This document shows, piece by piece, positions 26,182 through 34,805 of a DNA stretch of 64,000 bases (position 1 is the first letter of the stretch; every line of letters begins with the position of its first letter). Source of the DNA: Nocardia amamiensis NBRC 102102 (GTDB lineage: Bacteria; Actinomycetota; Actinomycetes; Mycobacteriales; Mycobacteriaceae); assembly GCF_001612745.1 (NCBI RefSeq), contig NZ_BDBA01000004.1, forward strand, positions 62,001-126,000. The letters are read 5' to 3'. The position numbers were made by a program, and so were the translations under genes. Below the pieces are notes generated by a model. That model saw only the letters and a program-made list of their open reading frames with translations, was not told the DNA's origin and made no database searches.

Positions 26182-26781
26182 TCAGCGACAGGCGGAGTGG
26201 TGTAGTGCCGGTAGCGCGATGTCGTCGATGAATCGGGTGATGTAGTCGGCATCGGCGAAGGAACCGTCGAAGACCGGCCGCGTGACGAACACGCCGAAGA
26301 ACAGGGGGGACAGCAATTCGGCGGCGGGGGGCCGTGCGGGTAGTTCTCCTCGTTCGACCGCTCGGTTGACGAAGCGGGCGAGATCGGCGGTGTCGGGCTC
26401 GAGCAGGACGGCTCGCAGGGTCGCGGCCAAGTCGGGATTGGTGATTATCGCGTGGTCGAGCGCGGCGATCAGTGCCGTGTCCTGCTCTGCGCGCGGTACG
26501 AACCGGTCGGCCATGGCCACCAGGTCTCCCCGAAGGCTTCCGGTATCGATATCTTTCGCGTCGGTCGGCCCGGTGGCGCGCAGGGCTGCGGCGATCAGCT
26601 GTGGCTTGGTCGGCCACATTCGATACAGTGTCGCCTTACTGCAATGTGCCCGCGTCGCAAGGGTATCCATCGACAGCGCCTCGTATCCGACCTCGCGCAG
26701 CAGATCCAGCGCCGCGGTCAGTAGCTCGTACTCGCGATCAGGCGTCATGCGCGGCCGCCGAATGGGCGCGTTATCGGTCAC
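26182..26781 (-). CDS. TetR family regulator of the MFS exporter
   Basis: This 199-residue protein has a TetR HTH (about 12-58; LSMDTLATRAHCSKATLYRMW) and a C-terminal domain of the TetR_C class with FVPRAEQDTALIAALDHAII. The start MTDNAPIRRPRMTPDREYEL has GGAG upstream. It is 150 bases upstream of the MFS gene on the same strand, with a palindrome in front of each gene, consistent with autorepression plus control of the exporter. Confidence 0.88.
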   Translation of the reverse strand: MTDNAPIRRPRMTPDREYELLTAALDLLREVGYEALSMDTLATRAHCSKATLYRMWPTKPQLIAAALRATGPTDAKDIDTGSLRGDLVAMADRFVPRAEQDTALIAALDHAIITNPDLAATLRAVLLEPDTADLARFVNRAVERGELPARPPAAELLSPLFFGVFVTRPVFDGSFADADYITRFIDDIALPALHHSACR

Positions 26782-26798
26782 GGCGGCTCCTCTCTGGG

Positions 26799-26816
26799 AA
26801 GTACGGTTCTGTACTT
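26799..26816. promoter_or_regulatory. 18-bp palindrome before the TetR gene, likely autoregulatory operator
   Basis: AAGTACGGT and TCTGTACTT pair at 7 of 9 positions, 18 bases upstream of the TetR start. It shares AGTACG with the site before the MFS gene. Confidence 0.6.
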
Positions 26817-26886
26817 ACCATAGCGGTCCGCTCGCTCGGGGGTACGTGCGCCTGGTCCGAGTCGCATTCGGTGAAGCGTCACCGCT

Positions 26887-26915
26887 GCCGAGGGCGTGGC
26901 CTGCACGCCCTCGGC
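26887..26915 (-). terminator. hairpin terminator after the two-component monooxygenase operon
   Basis: GCCGAGGGCGTG and CACGCCCTCGGC form a perfect 12-bp stem with loop GCCTG, 37 bases past the stop of the oxygenase gene. It should end the 29728-26952 transcript. Confidence 0.75.
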
Positions 26916-26951
26916 GGGATTACTTCTACGACCGTTGGATCGACCTGCCGC

Positions 26952-28148
26952 TCAGATAAGCGGTGTGATGTGCTCGGGGATGCCGAGCAGGGCCTTGCCG
27001 TACGTTTCCATCGAGACGTGCGGCAGGGTCACCGCGTGCCGCGCGGCAACGTTGGAATCGCGCCAAATCCGCTGCATGGCATTGACTTCGGCGAACGATG
27101 CGGCGCCGTGTGCATCGAGCAGGATGTTCAGCGCCTCGTTGATACTGCGCAAGGTGATCGCGACATCACCGCGAATCCGGGCGCGGGCGATGAGCTCCGG
27201 GAACACTCCGGCGTCCGCGTGCGCCTGGATGTCATCGGCAGCACGGTAGGCGTGCAGGTGGGCGGTTTCGATCTTCATCGCGGCGTCGGCGACCAGTATC
27301 TGGAAGGCGACGGAGTCGGCTTGCCGAGTGACCGTGGTGTACGCCAGCGCCTTCTCCGCGGCTTTGGTGCGGACCAGCTCCAGGGCCGCACGGCCGAGAC
27401 CCAGTTGCGGTCCCAGGACCGCGACGTTCATGAACGAGGTCATGGCCGAGCGGTAGAGGGGCGCATCGGGATGTTCAGCGATGTACTCGCCCGTCATGAT
27501 CGGAAGAAGGGACGAAACGTGAGTGTCGGGAACGAACACGTCTTCGGCGACGATCGTGTTGCTGCCCGATGCGCGCATCCCCGCGACGTACCAGGTGTCC
27601 TCGACCTGGAAGTCCGCGCGGGGCATCGCGATCCCGACCTGGTCGAGCACCTGACCGTCGTCGTCGACCAGGAGTGCCCCGTTGGTAGCCCAGTCGGCGT
27701 GCAAGCTGGCCGAAGCGTAGGGCCAGCGGCCGTTGACCCGGTAGCCCCCGGCGACCTTGCGGACTGTGCCGGAAGGCGCCAGCACACCGGCGACGATCAG
27801 GTCGGGGCTCGCGGCGTACATCTCCTCGAAGGCGCTGCCCCCTTTGAGGGCGGCTATCCAGGCATTGGTGTTCGATATCATGACAATCCATGCCGCGCCG
27901 CCGTCGGCCTCGGCGATCGCCGAGGTTACGTCCAGCAACGCGCGCGAGCTGGTCTCGAGGCCGCCCGCGCGACGCGGTGCCAGGATTCGAAACGCGCCGG
28001 CTTCCTTCAGCGCGGCGATCGTCTCCTCGGACACGCGGCGGGCCGAATCGCCGTCGGCCGCATTTTTCCGGATCAGCGGCGTCAACTCCTTGATACGCGC
28101 CAGCACATCCTCGATGGTCTCGGTCCGGTCATTCTCTACGGTGGTCAT
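26952..28148 (-). CDS. flavin-dependent monooxygenase, oxygenase subunit (HsaA-like acyl-CoA dehydrogenase fold)
   Basis: This 398-residue protein has the acyl-CoA dehydrogenase fold: helical N-terminus with LKEAGAFRILAPRRAGG, a beta domain with GGYRVNGRWPYASASLHADW, and a C-terminal helical bundle (ALELVRTKAAEKALAYT, INEALNILLDAHGAASF). It lacks the usual dehydrogenase glutamate context and looks like the HsaA/HpaB-type oxygenases that use reduced flavin to hydroxylate phenols. The flavin reductase two genes upstream supplies the partner. GGAG lies 5 bases before the ATG. Substrate may be a steroid-ring phenol or a simpler phenol. Confidence 0.82.
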   Translation of the reverse strand: MTTVENDRTETIEDVLARIKELTPLIRKNAADGDSARRVSEETIAALKEAGAFRILAPRRAGGLETSSRALLDVTSAIAEADGGAAWIVMISNTNAWIAALKGGSAFEEMYAASPDLIVAGVLAPSGTVRKVAGGYRVNGRWPYASASLHADWATNGALLVDDDGQVLDQVGIAMPRADFQVEDTWYVAGMRASGSNTIVAEDVFVPDTHVSSLLPIMTGEYIAEHPDAPLYRSAMTSFMNVAVLGPQLGLGRAALELVRTKAAEKALAYTTVTRQADSVAFQILVADAAMKIETAHLHAYRAADDIQAHADAGVFPELIARARIRGDVAITLRSINEALNILLDAHGAASFAEVNAMQRIWRDSNVAARHAVTLPHVSMETYGKALLGIPEHITPLI

Positions 28149-28190
28149 GCGTACTCCAAAATCACTGTGGGGGTCTAAAATTCGGCAGGA

Positions 28191-29042
28191 TCACGCCGTA
28201 TCGGCGGCAACAATGGGGTTTCGCAGTTCGCCGACACCGTCGATCCGGCTGATCAGGGTCTGGCCGGGCTCCAGGAAGCGCGGCGGATTCATCGCGCTGC
28301 CGATGCCGGCGGGTGTGCCGGTGAACAGCAGGTCACCGGGCAGCAGTGGGAGCAAGGCCGACAACCGTGAGATCAGCTGCGGCACTGGGAAGATCATGTC
28401 TTTGGTACTTGTCTTCTGCACTTCCTCTCCGTTGAGCGTGCAGGTCATGTGCAGGTCGTCGGGATCGGGCAGCTCGTCGGGGGTGACCAACCAGGGGCCG
28501 ATCGGGCCGTAGCCGGGAAGAGATTTGCCGAGGCTGAATTGCGGTGCGGGACCTCGAAATTGGACGGAGCGCTCGGAGATGTCCTGGGCCACGGCGACGC
28601 CGGCGACATGCTCCCAGACGCGGTCGGCCGAGACGTTGCGGGCACCGACACCGATCACGACCGCCAGCTCGATCTCCCAGTCGGCGGTTCCGTCGGTCGG
28701 TACGGGAATGCTGCTGTGGGCACCGGTCAGGCAGCTCGCGAACTTGGTGAACACGAGCGGGTCGCTCGGCAGGTCGAGACCGGACTCGGCGGCGTGCTGG
28801 CGGTAGTTCAGTCCGATGGCGAAGATCTGGGGTGGGCGTGGCACCGGAGGTCGCAGGAGCGCGGGGTCCAACGGCTCGGCGGCGGACAGATCGGCGCTGT
28901 GGGCCCACTCCCGGAACGCGGTCCAACGCTCGTAGACCGCCTGCGGCTCGGCGGTGAAGCGGCCACCGCTGGCGCGTTCGACGTCGACGGCTCCGGCTGC
29001 CGTCACGATGACCAGGCGATCACCGAGGTTACCGATCTTCAT
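28191..29042 (-). CDS. fumarylacetoacetate hydrolase family protein
   Basis: The start at ATG 29042 has AGGAG 5 bases upstream; the open frame runs further back without support. The 283-residue enzyme has FAIGLNYRQHAAES, metal-binding WEIELAVVIG and VAVAQDISERSVQ, and GDLLFTGTPAGIG. It probably cleaves or hydrates an oxo-acid produced after ring opening. It sits between the flavin reductase (50 bases) and the oxygenase (42 bases) in one operon. It is only moderately similar in motif detail to the FAH gene at 21909, so the two are probably not a recent duplication. Confidence 0.87.
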   Translation of the reverse strand: MKIGNLGDRLVIVTAAGAVDVERASGGRFTAEPQAVYERWTAFREWAHSADLSAAEPLDPALLRPPVPRPPQIFAIGLNYRQHAAESGLDLPSDPLVFTKFASCLTGAHSSIPVPTDGTADWEIELAVVIGVGARNVSADRVWEHVAGVAVAQDISERSVQFRGPAPQFSLGKSLPGYGPIGPWLVTPDELPDPDDLHMTCTLNGEEVQKTSTKDMIFPVPQLISRLSALLPLLPGDLLFTGTPAGIGSAMNPPRFLEPGQTLISRIDGVGELRNPIVAADTA

Positions 29043-29092
29043 TGTCGCTCCTTGGATGAAAGATGTTGTGGTACTGCTGAATCCGATCTCCG

Positions 29093-29728
29093 TCAAGTGA
29101 TGAGACGGCGATACCGTGAGCCGTGGAAAACCAGGGGGAGTGCGGTGGGATGTGCGTGCAGGCCGCGGATGGCGAGCACCACGATCGTGTGATCGCCTGC
29201 GCGGAACTCGTCGTGCAGGGCGCAGTCCAGCCAGGCTGCCGCGCCGGATAGCAGCACGGCGCCCTCGGCGGTGCACTCGTATTCCACGCCCGCGAACCGA
29301 TCCGGGGAGCGCGACGCCAATTGCCGGCACATCGGCTCCTGCTCGTCACCGAGGATGCTGAGCCCGAGCCTCGGCGCATCGCGCAGCGACGCCCAGGTCT
29401 GGGAGCTGTTCATGATGCAGATCGACACCAGCGCTGGGTCCAGCGACACCGAGGTGAACGAGCTGACCACCATGCCCGCGGGTTGTTGGTTGCGCATGGC
29501 GCAGACCGCGATGACGCCACTGGGGAAACAGCCGAACGTCAGCCGCAATTGATCCGGGCCGCTGGGCGTAGTCAACGCTGACGGCGTGGCTTCGGTCCCG
29601 AAGCTGTTGCTCATCCAATAACTCCGCGGGAACCCTGGGAGCCGAGTTCCTTCGGATGACGGTCCCGTGGTGCTGGGGAGGCGAGTGGTTTGCCTGCCGA
29701 TTCGGGCCAGTTTCTTCCCGGCATCCAT
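29093..29728 (-). CDS. flavin reductase, partner of the two-component monooxygenase
   Basis: I chose ATG 29728 because AGGAGG lies 5 bases upstream. This adds a 38-residue polar leader (MDAGKKLARIGRQTTRLPST) before the usual start at about MSNSFGTEA (29614, with a weaker GGAG). The domain has the flavin-reductase-like split barrel: LRLTFGCFPSGVIAVCA, GMVVSSFTSVSLDPALVSIC and HDEFRAGDHTIVVLAIRGL. It should reduce FMN or FAD with NAD(P)H for the oxygenase at 26952. It is the first gene of the operon and divergent from a TetR gene. Confidence 0.83.
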   Translation of the reverse strand: MDAGKKLARIGRQTTRLPSTTGPSSEGTRLPGFPRSYWMSNSFGTEATPSALTTPSGPDQLRLTFGCFPSGVIAVCAMRNQQPAGMVVSSFTSVSLDPALVSICIMNSSQTWASLRDAPRLGLSILGDEQEPMCRQLASRSPDRFAGVEYECTAEGAVLLSGAAAWLDCALHDEFRAGDHTIVVLAIRGLHAHPTALPLVFHGSRYRRLIT

Positions 29729-29935
29729 GGTCGCCTCCTTGTTGCGATCCGCCCTGAACAACGCACGGCAACGGTGCGATGTACCAGTTCTGCTGCTGCG
29801 GCGGATAGGTGAGTCGGGTCACATCAAGTGATCTGGCGGTAGCGTAACAATTTTATTGATTTGATGTCAACGACTTGGAATCAACTTGTTTTTTCCCAGG
29901 TCAACCGGCACTATCGGGCGGAGAGGTGTTCAGCG

Positions 29936-30616
29936 ATGGAGGGCGCAATGACTAGCACGACCGATAAGAGCCGACTGACCTCGCGCGCCGCGCAGGCCGC
30001 AGAAACCCGGCAGCGTCTCGTCGATGCGGCGGTCGAGTTGTTCGCCGAGCGCAGTTATGACGAGGTGGCCGTGGCTGACATCTGCCGGACCGCCGATGCC
30101 GCCCATGGGCTGGTGTTCCACTACTTCGGCACCAAGCGTGGCCTCTATTTGGAGGCGATACAGGACACGTCGAATCGCATCTTGCAGACCCATGTGCTGC
30201 GTCCCGAAATATCGCCGGTCGAGCAGATCCGCAGCGCGTTCATCGCGCAGTTCAGGTTTCTGGCCGCTCATCGCGGGCTCGCCCTGCGCTTGGTGCTGGG
30301 GGGTCGGGGCGCTGATCCCGAGGCATGGGAGGTGCTCGAGGCAGGCCGGTGGCAGGCCATCGAGGCCTGGATCTCGCTGCTGGGGCTCGACCCGCAGAAT
30401 CCGGCCTTACGCATGATGATCCGGTCGATTGTCGGCGCGATCGACGAGGCTGCCGTCTATTGGCTGCAGAACGATGAGCCGTTCGACGTCGGCGCGGTGG
30501 TCGAATGCCTGATGAAACTGACTCTGGCGGCGCTGCGTTCGGCTGCCGCACTGGACCCCACTCTCGACGTGGAGTCTGCGCTTCGGCCGTTGCTCGACGA
30601 ATTCTATGGATCCTGA
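29936..30616 (+). CDS. TetR family regulator, divergent from the monooxygenase operon
   Basis: ATG 29936 (GGAGAGG upstream) or ATG 29948 (GGAGG 5 bases upstream) is the likely start, giving about 226 or 222 residues. The HTH is at about 35-80 (VAVADICRTADAAHGLVFHYF); the rest is a helical ligand domain. Its position opposite the reductase-FAH-oxygenase operon makes it the likely regulator. The gap 29729-29935 is A/T-rich and contains TTGATTTGATGTCAA and a nearby TTGGAATCAAC, possible operator parts. Confidence 0.85.
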   Translation: MEGAMTSTTDKSRLTSRAAQAAETRQRLVDAAVELFAERSYDEVAVADICRTADAAHGLVFHYFGTKRGLYLEAIQDTSNRILQTHVLRPEISPVEQIRSAFIAQFRFLAAHRGLALRLVLGGRGADPEAWEVLEAGRWQAIEAWISLLGLDPQNPALRMMIRSIVGAIDEAAVYWLQNDEPFDVGAVVECLMKLTLAALRSAAALDPTLDVESALRPLLDEFYGS

Positions 30617-30680
30617 AGTCCAGCTAGGATTTTCGCGGACAGCTCGTTGTGGGTGACTCCGCCCGCCGCCGTTGAAATGG

Positions 30681-31253
30681 TTACCCGGTTCGCGGCCGAA
30701 TGACCCGTGCGGCGGCTTCTACCGCGCTTGCTCGGCGGTGCGCGATCACCGCCGGGTTGTCGGTGAGCGCGGTCGGGTCGGGCCATTGCGCCCAGGAAAG
30801 TCCGATGCCGAAGAGCATGACGAGCAGCTCGAGCGGGTCCCACACCGGATCGACGAGGTTTCGCTGCTGGGCTTGCTCGATAGCGGCAAGGGTCTGTGCG
30901 GGGATCGGTTTTCCGGCAGCCTGAGGTTCGTCGAGAGTCAACCCTTCCAAGTGCGCCCAAGTGATCATGCGCAGGAAGTCGGGTCGCTGACGGGCGAGAT
31001 CGTAGAGCTTACCGACGAATTCGGGGACGTCGTCGGGCTCGAGAGCGACTATCTGGAAGAACTCGGCGCCGTCTCGGGCCGCCACTTCCCGGAACAACGC
31101 GGCCTTGTCGCCGAAGTGGGCGTACAGGCGTTCCTTGCTGGCGTGGGCGGCGTGCGCGATGCGATCGATACGCGCACCGGCCAGACCGTACCGCGCGAAC
31201 TCATCCCTGGCGGCGGTCATGATCGCCTCGCGCAATTCGGACGTGTTTCGCAT
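30681..31253 (-). CDS. TetR family regulator, divergent from a methyltransferase gene
   Basis: This 190-residue protein starts MRNTSELREAIMTAARDEFA and has the TetR HTH at about 8-54 (ARIDRIAHAAHASKERLYAHF), with a C-terminal domain containing LRMITWAHLEGL, typical of the TetR_C subgroup near YcfQ/YsiA-like proteins. A GAACTAGTTC palindrome lies between it and the methyltransferase gene at 31348, its probable target. Confidence 0.86.
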   Translation of the reverse strand: MRNTSELREAIMTAARDEFARYGLAGARIDRIAHAAHASKERLYAHFGDKAALFREVAARDGAEFFQIVALEPDDVPEFVGKLYDLARQRPDFLRMITWAHLEGLTLDEPQAAGKPIPAQTLAAIEQAQQRNLVDPVWDPLELLVMLFGIGLSWAQWPDPTALTDNPAVIAHRRASAVEAAARVIRPRTG

Positions 31254-31283
31254 CGGCTGAGCATAGGCTTAGAACAGTCAGAA

Positions 31284-31293
31284 GAACTAGTTC
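31284..31293. promoter_or_regulatory. short palindrome between divergent TetR and methyltransferase genes
   Basis: GAACTAGTTC is a perfect 10-bp palindrome in an otherwise A/T-rich 90-bp divergent gap; flanking bases extend the symmetry partly (AAGAAC/GTTCGT). Confidence 0.5.
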
Positions 31294-31347
31294 GTTTGTT
31301 AGCCTGGTCGCATCAGCTGTGTCGAGTCGCTTTCCAGGAGGATGGCC

Positions 31348-32157
31348 ATGACGGGTGCGAGTGAAGTCGAGTCGGCAATCGCCGCTATGCCGCGAGGTGG
31401 GCCGAACGCGTCCTGGCTGGATCGGCGCATGCAGACCGATGTGTTGGAGTACACCGACCGCTACGACATTCCGGACGAGCTCAAACAGAAGGTCATCAAG
31501 AGCCTGGACCGCGTGGGAACACTGGACAAGGTGCATGAGAAGAGTGCGCGTGCGGCGCTGCGGGTGGTCTCGCATATACCCGCGCCGCGCATACTCGAGA
31601 TCGGCGCCGGCCATGGGAAGCTTTCCGCCAAGATCGTGGAGTACCATCCCCGGGCCGCCGTCACCGTGAGCGACCTGGACCCGACCTCGGTCGCCAACAT
31701 CGCCGCCGGCGAATTGGGCGCACACCCGCGGGTGCGCACGCAAGTAGTCGATGCGACCGCGATAGATGCCCCCGACGACAGCTACGACCTTGTCGTTTTC
31801 GCCAGGGCGTTTCATCACTTGCCGCCGGTTGTGGCCTACAAGGCGATCGCCGAAGCCACTCGGGTGGGAAAGCGATTCCTGGTCATCGACCTCGATCGGC
31901 CGTCACCGAGGAAACTTGCGCTGACTCTGATTCTGACGCTCCCTCTGTGGGTCGTTGCTCTCCTCCCGCCGGTGCGCCCGCTGCTGCACGACGGATTCAT
32001 CAGCATGTTGCGTGCCTATAGCCACTCGGCATTGACGACACTCGGCCGGGCTGCCGACCCATGGATGCGCATCGAGTTCTTCCCCGCTCTGACGCGGTTC
32101 GGGCCGCCGTCGACAACCGTTTTGTTTTCGCGCCCGGACGTCACGCTGGATCAGTAA
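31348..32157 (+). CDS. class I SAM-dependent methyltransferase
   Basis: ATG 31348 is chosen over 31342 because AGGAGG ends 6 bases upstream of it. The 269-residue protein has the SAM motif ILEIGAGHGKLSA, then VTVSDLDP, VVDATAIDAPDDSYDLVVF and a HHLPP helix. Unusually, residues about 195-215 are hydrophobic (LALTLILTLPLWVVALLPPV), so it may sit on the membrane and act on a lipid or quinone-like substrate. It is divergent from a TetR gene. The gap to the mce operon (32158-32368) holds the tandem operator. Confidence 0.82.
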   Translation: MTGASEVESAIAAMPRGGPNASWLDRRMQTDVLEYTDRYDIPDELKQKVIKSLDRVGTLDKVHEKSARAALRVVSHIPAPRILEIGAGHGKLSAKIVEYHPRAAVTVSDLDPTSVANIAAGELGAHPRVRTQVVDATAIDAPDDSYDLVVFARAFHHLPPVVAYKAIAEATRVGKRFLVIDLDRPSPRKLALTLILTLPLWVVALLPPVRPLLHDGFISMLRAYSHSALTTLGRAADPWMRIEFFPALTRFGPPSTTVLFSRPDVTLDQ

Positions 32158-32300
32158 CCCACTGCCGCGGGGCTGTGTGCGCCATCGAGGGGCGGTCCCG
32201 CGATGCGGCCGAGCGGGGGCGGCCCCGAGCTGGATTCGTGTAGAGATAGTGTTCTACCTGGTAGTTCTTTCGGATACATCGTAGCCGAAGAGTCTCGGCA

Positions 32301-32329
32301 AAATAACGGCAACAATGTTGCTGAAACCT
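32301..32329 (+). promoter_or_regulatory. shared 29-bp operator, upstream site D' of the TetR-mce operon
   Basis: The left arm AAATAACGGCAACA matches the consensus well and the right arm starts TGTTGC but then decays (GAAACCT). Its centre (32315) is exactly 43 bp from the centre of site D (32358). Confidence 0.6.
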
Positions 32330-32343
32330 GTTGACGTCTGTCG

Positions 32344-32372
32344 TGATAGCGGTCACACTGTATCCATTATGA
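32344..32372 (+). promoter_or_regulatory. shared 29-bp operator, site D covering the TetR-mce start codon
   Basis: Arms TGATAGCGGTCACA and TGTATCCATTATGA flank a central C; core GGTCACACTGTATCC. TTGAC begins 13 bases upstream (32331). The start codon ATG of the TetR gene (32369) lies inside the right arm, so the transcript is probably leaderless or nearly so, and a bound repressor would cover the transcription start. Confidence 0.75.
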
Positions 32373-33070
32373 GTGGACGAGCTACTGCCGAGGGTCGGAT
32401 CGACCCGGATTCCGCTCTTCGTGACCAGCGTGTCCACGGCAGCCCCGAGGGGGTGCTGGAGTCACAGGATGCCGACGCGGTGAACGCCCGGGCGCGAAGC
32501 GCGCTGCGCACACGCGCCGCGCTGATCCAAGCAGGCCGTCAGGCATTGGGTAGCGGCCGGGCCGCGCGGCTCGGCATCGCCGATCTGGCCCGTCACGCCG
32601 GTGTCGCGACCGGATCCTTCTACAACCACTTCCGTGACAAAGATGAATTGCTCGACCTGGTTATCGCCGAGGTGGTCGAGGACCTTGCCCGAATCCTGGA
32701 CAACGCGGCCTCGGGCATCGATGAGCCGGTCGAGGTCGTCCGAGCACAGGTGCGGGCGCTCGGTGCGCTCGGCCTCGCCGATCCCGACGCCGCCGCGATC
32801 GTCCTCGCCGCGCGATGCCGGATTCTCGATAACCCCGACATCCGCTCACGCCTATCGTCCGGCATTCGAGCCGGGCTGTCGGCGGGGTGCTTCCACGTCC
32901 ACGATGTGGGAGCCGCTCTGGATCTGACATGCGGGGTCGTTTTGGCGATCCTGCGAACTTCGCGGCGTGATCCGGCCGCTGTGACAGCCGAGTGGATCGA
33001 GACCCTCGCCCAGCAGGTGCTCTTCGCCCTGGGACATCCGGTATGCGAGAGCATCCCGAGCGAAAGATAG
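32369..33070 (+). CDS. TetR family regulator heading the mce operon
   Basis: The start ATG 32369 lies inside operator D; the 233-residue protein opens MSGRATAEGRIDPDSALRDQ, a stretch closely similar to the start of the hydrolase at 44126. After a 45-residue extension comes the TetR HTH (about 65-110; LGIADLARHAGVATGSFYNHF). The ligand domain is helical. It lies 6 bases before yrbEA and is the best candidate for the protein that binds the shared operator, since it would then control itself and the mce genes. This is inference from position. Confidence 0.85.
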   Translation: MSGRATAEGRIDPDSALRDQRVHGSPEGVLESQDADAVNARARSALRTRAALIQAGRQALGSGRAARLGIADLARHAGVATGSFYNHFRDKDELLDLVIAEVVEDLARILDNAASGIDEPVEVVRAQVRALGALGLADPDAAAIVLAARCRILDNPDIRSRLSSGIRAGLSAGCFHVHDVGAALDLTCGVVLAILRTSRRDPAAVTAEWIETLAQQVLFALGHPVCESIPSER

Positions 33071-33076
33071 ATTGTT

Positions 33077-33934
33077 TTGACTCTGGCACCCAACGTGTCG
33101 ATCGAACAGCGCAAAGATTCATCCGCGCTGCGGATCGTACGAGCAAATTTCTCCGATACCGTCGTATCGGGCGTACGCACCTGGGGACGGACGGTCGATC
33201 TCGCGATCGAGTCCGTCCGGGAGGGGCTGTTGGATCTGGTGCGTGGCCGATTCCAGTGGCGAGAGATGCTGCATCAAGCGTGGTACATGGTCACGGTCAC
33301 GGCATTGCCCGCGATCCTGATGGCGGTTCCGTTCGGTGTGATCGTCTCGGTACAGATCGGCAACATGATCCGAGAATTGGGCGGTGACTCGCTGCTGGGG
33401 GCGGCGAGCGGGCTCGGAGTCATCAAGCAGGGCGCCCCGATCGCGACGGGACTGCTACTCGGCGGTGCCGGCGCCGCGGCGATCGCCGCTGACCTGGGCG
33501 CACGCACGATCCGCGAGGAAGTGGACGCGCTGCGGGTCATGGGCGTGAGTCCGGTCCGCCGCCTGGTGATTCCGCGCATTGCCGCGATGGTGCTGGTCGC
33601 ACCGCTGTTGAACGTGCTGATCATCTTCACCGGTGTGGCCGCGGGTTACATCGTCGCGATCAGCGCGCAGGGCGTGACCTCGGGCAGCTATTGGGCGACT
33701 TTCGGTTCCTTCACCACGGTCACCGATGTGGGGATCTCGCTGCTGGAGGCGATCCTTTTCGGGTTCATCGTGGCGGTCATCGGCTGCCAGCGGGGGCTGG
33801 AGGCCAGGGGCGGGCCCCGCGGCGTGGCCGATGGCGTGAATGCCTCGGTGGTGCTGTCGGTGGTGTCCGTGCTGGTCGTCAATCTCGTTGTCAGTCAATT
33901 GGTTCAGATGTTCGTACCGACGAGGATGGCCTGA
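33077..33934 (+). CDS. yrbEA: Mce permease YrbEA (MlaE family)
   Basis: This 285-residue membrane protein has about six helices and the MlaE/YrbE permease signature, including LPAILMAVPFGVIVSVQIG and the EEVDALRVMGVSPVRRLVIPR loop that contacts the ATPase. It is the first of two permease subunits of an Mce lipid/steroid importer. The start is TTG 33077, 6 bases after the TetR stop; no better start is seen nearby. Its stop shares a base with the start of yrbEB. No ATPase gene (mceG/mkl type) is in this cluster, as is usual for mce operons. Confidence 0.92.
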   Translation: MTLAPNVSIEQRKDSSALRIVRANFSDTVVSGVRTWGRTVDLAIESVREGLLDLVRGRFQWREMLHQAWYMVTVTALPAILMAVPFGVIVSVQIGNMIRELGGDSLLGAASGLGVIKQGAPIATGLLLGGAGAAAIAADLGARTIREEVDALRVMGVSPVRRLVIPRIAAMVLVAPLLNVLIIFTGVAAGYIVAISAQGVTSGSYWATFGSFTTVTDVGISLLEAILFGFIVAVIGCQRGLEARGGPRGVADGVNASVVLSVVSVLVVNLVVSQLVQMFVPTRMA

Positions 33935-34800
33935 TGACCGCGACGCCGTACGCGCCGAAAGGACTGCGCTGGGCGTATCGGGTGATCCGCCGACGGCAAG
34001 AGCTGCTGCTGCCGATCGACTCGATCGGGTTCATGTTGTCGTTCTGCTGGCAGGTGCTGTCGGCGATCCCGTTGACGCTCAGGCACTATCGGACCCAAAC
34101 CATTCGCGCCATCAGCGAAACGACGTGGGGCAGAGGCTCGCTGATTGTCGGTGGCGGCACGGTGCCGATGCTGATCGTGCTGGGTATGGTGCTCGGCGCG
34201 GCCGTGGGTATCCAGTCGTACGGCACGTTGAACATGATCGGGCTCGGCCCGCTGACCGGGATCGTCTCGTCGTTCGCGAGCACTCGGGAGCTGGCGCCGA
34301 TCATCGCGGGTATCGGATTCGCGGCGCAAGCCGGATGCCGGATGACCGCGGAGATCGGGTCGATGCGCATCTCCGAGGAAATCGACGCGATCGAATGTCT
34401 CGGTCTGCGGTCGATTCCGTTCGTGGTGACCACCCGGGTGATCGCTGGCGTGGTCGCGATCGTGCCCACCTTCCTGATCACACTGATCCTCAGCTATCTG
34501 TCCTGCACATTGGTCGTCGTCGGCGTCCACGGCCAGGCATCGGGGGTCTACCAGCACTACTTCAGCCAATTCGTCAGCGGTCCCGATATTGCCGCTGCCG
34601 TGCTGAAGGTGATGGTTTTCGGCATCGCGGTGATCCTGATCCATTGCTATCAGGGGTTTTTCGCGACCGGTGGACCGGAGGGCGTCGGTATCGCCTCCGG
34701 ACGTGCGGTGCGAGCCAGTTTCGTCGCGATCATCACTTTGGACATGCTGTTGAGCCTGGTCATCTGGGGTTTCAGCGCGACGATCACATTCACGGGGTAG
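33934..34800 (+). CDS. yrbEB: Mce permease YrbEB (MlaE family)
   Basis: This 288-residue protein starts at ATG 33934, overlapping the yrbEA stop by one base (TGATG). It has six helices with VLGMVLGAAVGIQSYGTL and the EEIDAIECLGLRSIPFVVTTR coupling loop. It pairs with YrbEA in the membrane channel of the Mce importer. The mceA gene follows after 5 bases. Confidence 0.92.
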   Translation: MTATPYAPKGLRWAYRVIRRRQELLLPIDSIGFMLSFCWQVLSAIPLTLRHYRTQTIRAISETTWGRGSLIVGGGTVPMLIVLGMVLGAAVGIQSYGTLNMIGLGPLTGIVSSFASTRELAPIIAGIGFAAQAGCRMTAEIGSMRISEEIDAIECLGLRSIPFVVTTRVIAGVVAIVPTFLITLILSYLSCTLVVVGVHGQASGVYQHYFSQFVSGPDIAAAVLKVMVFGIAVILIHCYQGFFATGGPEGVGIASGRAVRASFVAIITLDMLLSLVIWGFSATITFTG

Positions 34801-34805
34801 CGAGA

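Noticed and set aside
26618-26635. GATACAGTGTCGCC, similar to the shared operator core
   Set aside because: It is inside the TetR coding region (YRMWPTKP), has one core mismatch and no arms or TTGAC, so it is likely chance.
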